Shown here: positions 1 to 12,864 of the stretch, piece after piece
Layout of the letters: every line of letters starts with the position of its first letter
Numbering within the stretch: the stretch's first letter is position 1
Source: Romanomermis culicivorax
Lineage: Eukaryota; Nematoda; Enoplea; Mermithida; Mermithidae
Assembly: GCA_963922205.1 (NCBI GenBank)
Contig: CAWUHX010000165.1
Location: forward strand, 434,001 to 498,000
DNA: 64,000 nt
Direction of reading: 5' to 3'
Program-made: the position numbers and the translations under genes
The notes under the pieces: generated by a model
What the model saw: the letters and a program-made list of their open reading frames with translations, nothing else
What the model was told of the DNA's origin: nothing
Database searches by the model: none

Positions 1-3000
1 CATGGAAAAAAGTCCATGGACCCTCCCACCTGGAAAATTCTTTCCGTGCATGTCTGGGCCTGCACAAGAAAAACGCTGGTTGGGAATGAAGTTTTGATTA
101 GCAGAGATCCTCAAGGTCAAATTCTCAAGGCAGGGGTAAAGTTGAAAATTTGGCCGAGTAGTAGAGCCAAATGTCCACTAAACACGTGATTTTGTCTCAG
201 AATTAGGCTACCAGTGATAAATTTTTAGGACTTCAGGTGGGGGTAATACCCCCTTCATACCCCTCCCTATGGGGTGGTCTGTTGAACAGTCATGTTTTTG
301 AACGCGTCAACTGATTGAATAACAATATTAATTGTATTAATATTGATATTCATTAATGATAATGTTAATTTATATTAATATTAATGTATTAATGAATATT
401 AATTCTTATATTAATGCTAATATTAATGAATATTAATTACATTCCACAAGCCTATTTTTCGACATTCTTCTATTACAATTTTTTGGCTCCCAAAATTTCA
501 ATTTGACTCCTAAAAATTGAGGCCTAGGAGACACTTGATGATGACTTTTAAACTAAAAAAGCCTGTCAACGTTCAACCTACCGCAAAATGAGACAAAATT
601 TTTATATTGTTTTTAAAGACCACGTTTCAAGAAGATTTTTCTCTTTGTTTTTCTCAGCCAACGTTCTATTTTAGTTGTTACTGAATCATAGCGAAATTTG
701 GCGCAAATCAATACCTTTGGACTGTTGATAAAAAATTTTTATTGATGAAAAATAGAAAGTTTCGTAGATTTTTTTGTGAAAAATCAACGATATCTCACCT
801 TATACTAACTTTTAGCATTTTTGTTTTAACAAGGTTCGCCTCACTGACGTCATCTTCGTCCTCTTCGTCCGATCGATTTTTATCATTTTTTTGTTTATGC
901 TGTATGGCTTTATCGGCGATTCTTAATTGTTCGACTCGAAATCTGTCCAATAAATTCGGCTTTTTCTTTTGTGATGAAGAATCTTTTCTCTCAATATCTT
1001 TCGTTTCTTCGTGCCCGATTGTTAATATAGAATCAGGTAATTTCAAGGAGATATCCAGCTAGAAAAATTGTAACCTAGAGAATGATCATAATACAGTTTT
1101 CTAAAAGACACCTGACGCAGACGTAGGAGCTGTCAATTTCGGATAAATCTATTAATCTTAGAAAATTTGTGTTACGATGTAGATCTGTAACGTTCAAGTT
1201 GATAATTGAGATCATTTCTGATGGTCTTCTGGAATGGCAGAAACTCCTGTTATTTCACAATGTTACTTGTCCATTGGCCATCAAGCCGACCAGAATGGGA
1301 ATGTAACCGGGGATTTCGCTTAAGGCGTTCGTAAAGTTTTCTCCTTGCGATAAAACGAAATTGTAAAAATTACAAGCTTGGTCGTTCAAGCTCGTATGAA
1401 ATTTATGGTAAAAATAGTGACGGTAGCTGCAAGGAAACAATAGAATTAAAATTTATCCAAAAAATTCAAAAAATGAGGGAAAATAGTCACACTCACCCGA
1501 TTAAAAAAGTATTTCCCTCAGGATTAGATTCTAAACTTCAATTTATATTACTCAACGAAGAACAGTTTTCACGAATAGTATTTCTCAGTTGATTGAATAT
1601 TTCAGTGATTTTCGACCAACTCCACTATCAATTTGAAAGAAAGAGGATTAAATTATATGCTTTTCTACATACTAATTTTGCACATCGCCGAAGCATAAGT
1701 TTTGAATTTTTTAAAGTTCTATATGTAGGCCATAATTTAAATCAGGAAAAAATAACTGTATAATAAACCACTTATATATTCTTGACTTCCAGCTTACTTA
1801 TTTGTGAAAAATAACTGCCGCCTCAATCCATAAGCGTTTCCGAGAAACACATCTTTGCTGCCAGCTTTACCGAATCGGTATTTATTTTCCGTGACCAAAA
1901 AATCGCTCAACATACGGGCAACAACGTTGCACAAAGTTTTCATAGGGAAATGTTTATAAATTTCTACCGTCTGCCCTAACAGAGTGCCGTCTTTTTTCGA
2001 CAACGCCAAACAGCCCTATAAAAAAGCCAAGAAATCATGACGTTAATATGCTTTGGAGCACTGTTCGTTCAAGAAACGATATGACTGCCAGTATCGCATG
2101 TATCTAATCGATAATATCGCAATAACTTACGCAATAAACGTTGAAAATGACGCTCTTTTTAATATCCTCGACACCCGATACGTCATTTTTCGGTTCTTTT
2201 CTATAACTGGTTAATTCGTAGTCTTTCATCAGCGTTTCGAAGTTCGCTCCTTCGCCCAGTAATACAGACCCGCTAAGAAAATAGTTTTTTTAATTCTTGT
2301 AAATAATAAAACCGAAAAGCAAGTGAGTACTATTTTATACTTTTATTACTTTCTGCCGATCCACGTGTCAAATAAAACTGAAAACTAGCGTATAATCAAG
2401 CTTCAGAATTTGTTAGAATTATACAAAAAAATTTTGAGTAAGTGATCTTAAAATCGGTATGTACTTATTTGTATTTCATTCTACAATCATTTATAAAAAA
2501 CAAATTATATAGCTAAAAGTTGATAAAATTAAAAAATGAAACATGTCAGTCTTCATCTCATACCTCAAATATACGTGAACGGTTTTGGCAAAAACTTGTT
2601 TGAACATTTCGATTTTGTCGTCCATTGTGCAATAGACTAAGGACGGGTAAGATTGGATTATGGTTTTTATCTCCTAGAAAAAAAGGTAAGTATGACCAAG
2701 AACTGAACGTGAAGTTACAGAACTAAGGTCTCGGGGTCTAAATTACAATGAAAGATGAAATACTGTGTTTTTCTGTCTATTACATTTGGAGTACGCGCGC
2801 TGTTCAATAAGTTGGAAACTTTTTTACTCATACATGTAACGGGGCCCCGAGGCCTGGGGGGGGGCGACTTTTTTGGGCCGAGGGTCAGTAATTCCCTAAA
2901 TTTTGGGGAAACAGGTCTCTCAAGGAAAAAAATTCGATTTTTTCACGAAAAAAATCCAAAAAATAGTAATTTTTTCTAAAAAGACAGAAAAAATGTAGTT

Positions 3001-6000
3001 ATGGGGCGAAGCGCCGAGAAAATTCACATTTTTATTTTTTGTTTGAAAATTGACATTTTTCTGTATTTTTCCGACCAAAAGTATGGGGGATCCCAACGGC
3101 TAGCCATATGGCCGACGATTCCTGGGGTGGGGGGATCCCATAGCACTTCCTACCCAATTACGTGTATGTTTTTACTTAATCATTTCAGAATTCGATAATC
3201 CGCCTCTTTTCATAAGTAAACTTACAGAACGACCTATACTGCCAGAATGAGTTGGTAGCAAATGACTGCACACGCATAATCCAGGAATTGATTCTCATGC
3301 GAAGAACATGATCAACGTAATCGAAATGAAGAAATTTAATTACGAAATAAGATAAAAATAGATCTAATCTAGGAGTTTTTGATACAAGTTTACCTTTCAA
3401 AAGTCCTAGATTGGTGCAAAAGGGAGCAGAAGCTTCATTTTTCAACGCAATGACATTGATATTGTAGCTTTCAACACAACGTTCCCCGGCCTTTTCGTAT
3501 ATTTTCCACCAGAAGGCTAGTTAGTTTTCAATCTACTAAAATACTGCATTTTCAATCCTCTTATCTGAATCAAAACGTGACTCTTAGTGAGGCGCCACGG
3601 GAGATCTGTTTTCAAATAACTCCTCCTGGCGAGCTTTGAATAAAGTCATCCACATTTTGTTGATGTCCAATGTGAAGGCATCTGCTCCGTCGATGAAGTA
3701 GACTGGGAGCTGCTTTGTGAATTCCTTATCTAGTGAAGAATGAATGCTAATTCAAAGATAAAGTGTGCACGCACTTACGAAGTAGCAGAAAGTTTTCACT
3801 CAAAAACTCGTATAATTGGTATTTTACGGCTACGCAGAGGATATCTTACATTAAGTGACCAAAAACTTATACCTCAAAATGTGTAGTGATCTACAAAAAT
3901 TTGCAGTACTTTCGTACAACCCTTGTACCGTACATACGCTTTTAGAATATTAACTCTGCCTGCTGAAAACTCACTCTCCTCTGCCTCAACTGCGTAGAAA
4001 GTTGAACCAGATCATTGTATAGTTTGGCGTCGTAACCCGTCTCTTTAACGGACAATCGAACAAGATGCTTCGCGGATTTGTTTCTACATTCCTGAGTGGA
4101 AAAAAATTTTCTAGAATGATTGAAAACAAGCAAAAATTATCAAATACTGGGAAAGTATCATGAACAACGTAGTTGACAACTTCTCGAGGAACCCAAAATT
4201 TTTGATTCGGCATTATAACAAGCGCGGCTGCTCGCAGCAACATGACCTAATGTGAGAAATGAAGAAAACATGCATTCTACACGCAGGTAGCATTTTTACT
4301 ATCAACATTTTAAATATTTACTATTCATGAATCTACTTACTATTCTCTTTTCTTTCGGCGAAAATGTCAGTCGACGAATAGCTTTTTTGATATCTGATTG
4401 CGATTCTACTTGTTTCGACTGTACGCGAGGTGGTTTCATTGTTTTAGCTGAAATGTATCGTACTGTAATTAAGACAGAAAGAACAAGAATGAACGCTAAA
4501 TGTTTTTAGCCAGAGAGAAAATTCCGATTGTTGTAGGTTTATGAAACAAACTGTTTGACAACAAAAGTTTGTAACTGGGAGTTATTGACGAATTTCGATG
4601 AATTTGTCGGAAAGTACAAGCTGAACGTGCAGTAAATTATGACGTTCAAATTTCAGAAGTGCGGAATCCAAGAAAAATACCGTAAATCTTGAACTGCTTA
4701 CATGCATCGGAATTTATCACCCGAGGAGCTATGCAACTTGGCAAATGTCTTTTCGACGCAGCGATAATACTTTGTACCATACGTTCTTAAGATATTAAAG
4801 AGGAATACAATAATGAGAGAAGAACCGGCTAAAAATTCTAAATACTCGGCACTAATGTATACGAAAAAGCATTCCAATGGGCGCAAAGATTATGGACGCC
4901 TTGGACAATAATAGATTCATAAAGAACGGATTTTTGTTGTAGATTATCCAAATACCATTTAGCCAATTCGCTACAATTTATTTTCCACGCAACCGAGCGA
5001 TACCTGAATAAGAAATTAATAAGAAAAAGAAATAAAAAATATTTCACGATTGCAGACGGTGCAATGTGGTCAAGGCCCTGTCATACTTCACCGCGCGGTA
5101 CCGCTTTTTTATTAACAAAAATGTTTCCAGAAAAATTTGCAAGTACTCTTGTTTTTTTATCGTTTTTGGAGCTGATAATTGCACTTGGCTTACTGCTAAG
5201 ACAACATCAGGCCGTGGAAACGTGTTTATATCTACTTTGCATATTCATAATTTTTCCACATTTATTTCTTCATTATAAATAAAGAAATCACAATACAACC
5301 TAGTCTCTTTTTCTGGAAATGCTAATGAATAAAAAAGTGGAAAGCAAGTCTGATTTTATATTTCTATAACTTCCTGTTATACGATGCGTCCCATGGGATT
5401 GGATTTTTCTGAGCCTGCTTAACTAATCCTCACCAATTTTTTACACCAAAAATCTTACTGTGAAAGCTTTGTGTAAACGACTTTGAGGGCGCCCATAATT
5501 TTATCTATTTTTCAACTTTAAAAAATTTTATAAAAAACGGACTAGACATATTTTCTATCCTCCTGAAAATCTATTTCTGAAAACGTCATTAATAATACTT
5601 CTGGGATAAAATGACAGGAAAAACCTCACTAGAAAAATTTCTGAGTGCATGGCCAAAACTTGTCAACCGTGCATTTTTCAGAATGTAGGATGAATTCCCC
5701 ATGAGGAGCATACATGCACGTGGGGGGGGGGGTTGGGGTATTGACCATCAGCAGACTCTTGCTGACCCCAGCGAATTTGACCACTTTCAGCAGTGATTGG
5801 GAAAATGACGAAGGAAAATGAGCAAGAGGGAAGAGAATGAAAATGATACCGTAGTTAAACGATCTCTCTGGACGAAGCATTCTTGATTCCAAAGAAGTCG
5901 CAGTAAAACTTTAAAAAATGCTGTTCAAACAAATAATTTCACATATTTGACTAATATAGGTTAAAGAATATGCTGCTTGGATGTTATAAGACCTTTGTTT

Positions 6001-9000
6001 TCGTTAACATGAACGAAAAAATTTCTATCACAGCCCTGTACTAGCTGACCCTCCACAGAATTTGTATGCTGAGCATGTATGATTGGGAGGCATGATTAAA
6101 TTATATTTGAAAAGTGTCATAATTTACAATTCATGTAAAAAATATGATTGAACTGTATATACAGATGTTATAGTAAGCAACAATATGTTATAACAACAAT
6201 ATATTATAGCTTTACAACACATGGGTTCTTCGAAAATTACGTTAGAGTTGATCTTTGAAAGCGACACCGCGCGGCGCCGCAAAAATTAGAAAAATCTATT
6301 CATACTTCAGAAGCGGCACCGCGCGGTACAACGCGGCGCCGCTTTTTAGTATGAATAGAACAAGCGGCGCAGCGTGGTGAAGTATGACAGGGGCCTAGAC
6401 TTTTTGTGAACCTTGATGCCTTGTTGCAGACAACGTAACGGCCCAACGGATTTTTAAAAAAATCGTCTAAAAGGAAAAAGGACAATGGGAAATATATCAC
6501 TTTTCGAATAAATACTAATATAAATTCTGCTGCAAATTTATTAAATCAGAATGAAGCGGTGTGACGCTTACAAAAATAAAAAGGGTGTGAATCCGCCGGC
6601 GCCGTACCGAGGTTCGTGGGGCGTACCTCTTGTTGAAACGTCTTCAACTTTGTAACGTTTAAGCAAAAACTTGGCGCTATCGGGTCGCCCACGCATCGAG
6701 GACAAGAAAGGTTTATCTGCGTGAGGAAAACCAAAATGTACAAGCGTACGAGGATTTCAGATAAACGACATTTTATTTCGAAGTTCTTTTACTTTAGAAA
6801 TTCCTGCCAAATTATAACAGGTTTGCTTGTCGAAACAGATAGATTGAAGACTTAGGCTTTCATTACAGTAACCAAGCATAATTAGGGTTTCTTCTTTGAT
6901 CGTTGCAGATTGGAAGCCAAAATTGCGTTCAATTTTTCACTTAATTTGTAAACAACTTTAGTGAAATTCTGTTAACTGCGAGAAAACTCAAGTAGTGATA
7001 AACAGATGGGCACTTTTTTGCATACCGACCGATGCTGATGTATCGTCTATAATATGTAAAAAAAAATTTTAAATAGAAAATAACATTTTATTTCATGGCT
7101 TTTTTATGTATGTAACTTGCAGCCCATTAACGAAGGAACATGTGAGATGACAAAATCTGGTATCAACCGAGGGTCAGAAAGCTAATCATGGGTCCACCAA
7201 CACCATATCTGAATAAAGCTTCTTGGGTGGTACTGATCAGACTCAAGTGTGGGTTGAGTGAGCGGTTCGCTGGTCCGTTAGTAGTTAGTTGGTTGGAACT
7301 TCCGTAGGGCTTATCCCCTGATAACATTCTGTCTTTTTTACTATTTGTTTTCTTCCTTTTTTAATCATATTAAAAATGTTCATAGCCCCCTTCTGCTGCG
7401 GTCGTCTGATATTGAGTTGCATCCAGTTGGATTTAATGTTTTGGTATGGGGTCAAGCCTTCCTTTCTTCTTTCTTTGTATCCTTGTTTTTTTGTTTCTAT
7501 TATTTTTCTTTGTTTATGCAGTTTACACTTCCAAACATTCTAGGGAAAAGTGACGAGCCAAATTGCCATCATTGACTTTAGTCATCCAAGCCATATAAGC
7601 GACAAGCGTGTATTCACCACACCAAATTATGAATTAATTGTAGTGCATTAAGTATAGCAGAAGTTAATTCAAATTTTTCTCGTAGTGCTGAATTGTGATT
7701 TTAATTTGTCACAAGCTTAGCTATAACTTTGGGTGGCACTGTACACACTGCATTTTAATGCATTCACACAAAGTCATTCATTATAAATGACACCGTGCAA
7801 AAATCATGGGCCTTTTTTCTCAAACTATCGGCCCATCGTCCAATGGTCAAAAAACCCAATAATCGGCCGATGTATTGACCGATCGGTCAATCAATAAACT
7901 CAAATAAACTTCAGTGAATGGTCTCATTTGGGAGAACCGAAATTTGGATGACGTGCCTCATCCGCCACAAATGTTTGCATCGTAAAAAATTTCTACAATG
8001 AAGTCGATTTAGATTCTGTAAAGGCCCTACTATACTTCGACGGCCGGCACCAGCAGGCACCGGTCGGGGCCGGACGGCGCCGGATGAAATACGTTTAAAC
8101 CGGCGCCGGCCGTCACCGGTTGCAAATTTTTGCTGCTATACTTCATCCGGTGCCGGCCGTGAGATACCTACTACAAACCTACGAAAAAATGATAAAACAC
8201 CAAGATGCATTTTTCGCACCATAATTCATATGTTTTAACATACGCGACGGCTAGTGACGGTTCAGAAATTTCGATTGAATCGGAATTGACAACCGGCGCC
8301 GGCCGGCGCCGTCCGTCATCAAAAAGACGAAGTATAGCAGCTTGAAACCGGCGCCGGCCGTCGAAGTATAGCAGGGCCTTACGACGTATGTAGAAGTACC
8401 CGTACTAACAATGAGCTCGAGGCAAGCACACATACTCGCAAGAACAATTTCAACAGAAAAACAGCACGGATAACTGTTTGGTTAGTAATAATGATCTACA
8501 TACCTTCAGGTTTTTTATGTAGTCTGTGACCGAACCTGGAGCTAATACAGGCAGCTCGCAAGTGTAACCAGAAGATGCACGTTTGTTCGGGATCTTTTTC
8601 AAAATCGTAAACATACTCTTTGTAGCGGGTCAATGGGAGTGCAGCGACCATAAAGCAGAACGGCGTGGAACTAGTATCCAAGAAAGATCCGCAAGAATGT
8701 AAATAAAATAGATTCTATAAGAAATACAACTGATTAATAGCACTGATTCAAAACCCCTCCGCAAATGAATTCATGAAAATTTAATAAATATTGATTCTCC
8801 AGATTTGAGGACACAAAAATCTGAAAATGATTATTCTCCTAAAATAAAACTTACATCCTCTAGCCTCGCTACAGCGGAGGTTTTGATCACATGACCTCGC
8901 GACATTAACCCCATGACACAGAGGCTTTCGCATAATCGATTAAGAGAGAAAGAAATTCGTCGATCGCGTTTCAAGGCCATAGCCAAAACGGGAGGAAGTT

Positions 9001-12000
9001 GACCAAGTAAGTAGTGCCTTTTGATAGGGTCTTTGAGATATTCTTCCAGACCTTTGATCTATAAGAAATAACACGCATGAACTATTTCGATATTTAGCAA
9101 AAAAAACAGGAACCTTCAATTAGCAGCAAAATTTTATATCGTCCCGGGACGTTTACTAAAACTTGACAACAGCTGACTGAAAATTTCATTTGAAATCTCG
9201 CAGAAACCCTTGAACCTGTCCTGATTTCACTTGTCTACTAGAATAATGATTTCTAAGCACACGTCTATGCGCAGAAATCGAAAACTTTAAAATAAACTTG
9301 ACAATCATCTTTCTCAAAGAATTGTATCCCAAAAAACAATATTTCACTGCAAAGCTAGCTGCAATGATGAAAGCTATTTTAAGAACATCGCTTTATATGT
9401 CAAAACTCTTGATGGTCGATATTTCTACAGCTTAAAGTTAACCCACAATCAATTCATCACAAATAATGTGCGCGTTAACCTTGTAAACAGTAGGAAAATA
9501 CTGAAAGATATGAAATGCAACGAATTATGGATTTATGGTATCCGCACATCAGCTAGAACACAAATAAAAAATTCTATCTAGGCCGTTTAACAATGTACAT
9601 AAATATTACATAAACATATTGTGAGGGAGGTGTTTGACAGAATATTATAATTTGAAAAAGCTTGAAAAATGGAGATATCACAAAATTATACTTTTCCATA
9701 ATCAAGATTGACTAGCACGCATATCAAACAAAGTACTTACCAAATATGGCCCAGCGCATGTCATTACGACCAAAGATAATGGAATACTTTCGACCAAGGA
9801 ATTAAAAAGAAACCAACCTTTGGGCAAACCTGAAAAAATTAAAAAATAGTAAACAAAAATGAAGTTGAGTATGTTCTTTAGAAAAATTCAATCACCAGCC
9901 ACTAAATTTTTGGAAATTTGCAACACTGTTTTAATTTTACGTCTTCTGATATAATTGATGAAAAGATGAGAGACCGGTATTTGATTGAATGTTGAGACAA
10001 AATATGTGATGGCAGCTCCAAAGTCTGGATGAATCCTGAGCGAAGCTTATGTAAGCATAAAATTTGCAAAATTTGAAATGAAAATAGAGTATTTTGGTCT
10101 GTATCGACATACTGATTATGATGAATGGAAACATCCAGTGGCACTTGAGGCCTTCTCAACTAAAATATGAGTGCCATAGAGTCTTAAAAGTTAAAATACA
10201 TAATTATATCTTTCCGTCACTGTAAGCCAGGTAAGCCAAATCATTTTTTTGTTGTTTTTTCTGTTAAATTTTTGTGTCCCATAAACATCTTAGAAATAGG
10301 AAACAAAACAAGAAGTGTGTGGACCAAACAACTCCTTTTATCAAAACCGTTCATCAGGCAGAGCTGTAGATGCATTGTCTGAATCAACATGAAAGATAAA
10401 TCATGAGAAAATGGATAGAAATCATTTCGGAAAAGGTTCAATTCGTGGAAAACAAGGCTTGATCAACGCAATCTTTTTCAATTGCGATAATTGAAATTTT
10501 GTAGATTAATTGTTTTACGTTCTTTTTATTTTATCTAATTTGGTTTAACAGAACAATTTTGTGATAAATGGTAGTGACACGACAGTTGATTTCAGGCGGC
10601 GTGTTACGTAATCTGGTTAAGATACATTAAAATGACGAAACTATAAGAACCAAATAACTACAAATGAAAGGAGGAGTTATATGACAATTCACGAATTGAT
10701 ATTTCGAGACCTGATTCAGATTTTATGAACGTAATATTTTATATTATTAATGCACTACAATTTTATTATTTTGAACATGGAGCTAAGCTGAATTAGACTA
10801 GGGAAAACTTACCGTAAGCCTCTGGTACAGGCGGAACATAACGTCGCCAGCCAATTTCATCCACATAAACCGGCGGTTGTACGTCTGAATCGACCGGTTT
10901 CACCAACGAATTTTCAACCAATTTACCTCGATAATGAAATATCCAATAGCAAACGAATTCGTGCAGAATAGATAGACGTACAGCGTTGCCTTGCAAACCG
11001 TAAAAATTGGCGGCGTGCTGAAAAAACAAAAAATTTTCATACGTAGCGAGTGCCGTCTTAGCGTAAAAAAACTGAACCAAAGCTTCTGAAAATCTAACGA
11101 TTTTGAGGTCATAATAAAGCGTGTTACAGCAGAACTCATCAGGCTGCTGGCTAGGTAGTCTGAGCTTAGTTTCGAGTGTTCGTTTACATAACGGTGACTA
11201 TCGAACAGTGCTCATTATTTGCATAATCGGATGATATGATTTGTTACAATTTTTCAATAATGAATTCTGTTCCATCAAAGTTAAAAGAACACATGCTTTC
11301 CTATTTTTCAATTTCCAATTTCAAATTTTTCGATTACTTCCCTATTTTTTGTTGCAGTAAAGCATTAAAGGTGTTAGAAACTTTAATTTAAAAATTCGAA
11401 AGTGTATTATTGAAAATTTCAAATTCGAACTGTGGGAGGCATTACTGGAGCCGTTTCACCAATGGCTGGTGTTGGGTCGTGTATGGCTGCTAGGGATGCA
11501 ACGGGTAGTGAATTTCGATTTATTCGGGTTCGGGTAGTCCTATTTGATTTATTCGGGTTCGGGTATTGATCCTAAAATTACTCGGGTTCGGGTAATTCAA
11601 TAAACATAGGTCAACTTTTTTCTAGTATTACTGCATTGCAGTATGTATGGGTTATGTTCATTGTGTCAATGCTCCTCATATAATAAAGTATCCATACTTT
11701 TGTTGACACGAATTTTGAAGGTATGGAGAAATGATTTGGGAACGTAGAACAGAATGAGTAAGAAAAAATTTCAGTAGAAAGCTGAGCACAAGTTTAAAGG
11801 AGCAATGACATTTCAGAATGCATATTGTCACATCGCAACATACCTTGATCCATGTTACAAGAATAGATTTTTTTCCAAAAATTCAATGGTAACACTGGTG
11901 ACCGGTCTCATTGAAAAATACGTTGAACAAAGTGCAATAGATATAGAACCTCAGCCAATGAAGAAATGAAACAAAACAAAACCATCTACAACTTCCCCAG

Positions 12001-12817
12001 GCTCGAGTATGGAAGACATTGCACATGAATCAGGTAGCAGTTCAGAAGAAAATACTCAACAAGCCAATACACTTATCCTTAATCTAGTAATCTTGAAGAT
12101 GCTTCCTCAATCATGTATACTTCAATATAGCTCTTTCACGAAATTGAAAATTACAAAAAGAAGAAACGACTTAGGATTCATGAAGACCCTTTGGATTGGT
12201 AGCCATTAAATAAAAAATCATTGCCCTCAGAAAGATTATATAGCCATGCATGTCTAATTTATGAACCGAGTCGAAACAGAATGAAGAGGGGAAACTGCTG
12301 AAAAATAATTATTTGCTAAATTTAATTTGGTAAAATGCAATTACAAATATTGATAAGTAAATATTGTTGTCGATGAATTGATTTTCCAGAATATAGGTGC
12401 TCTAAAGTCTCCTATAAACCCGAATAAACCCCGAAAAAAGTGTCAAAACTATTCGGGTACGGTTCGGGTATCTGAGAAGCGTTTTATTCGGGTTCGGGTA
12501 GCTGAAAATAGCTCGGGTACCCGATATTCGGGTTCGGGTACCCGTTGCATCCCTAATGGCTGCTACCATACAATTAATGGAACTCGAAGGTCTGTAGGTT
12601 GACGCGATGGATTTTTGAGCAAGACAATAAAAAAACGAAGTTTTTGGTTATGACTTGCTCAAAATGACTATCTTCTATGAAAGATAGATTTTTCAGATTT
12701 TTTCTTCTCTAGTGCTTTACACCGGATAATTGGCCAATCCATCGCGACCTCTATGTCAAAAAAAGTGATCGGTATTGAAATTTTCAGGCACACGTTTTAT
12801 GATCGCACTATATGAAG

Positions 12818-12864
<47 letters not shown>

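Noticed and set aside
9902..10441. Minus-strand open frames of 65-85 codons
   Set aside because: They lie within GTF3C1 intron 16, lack family similarity and overlap each other in two frames.
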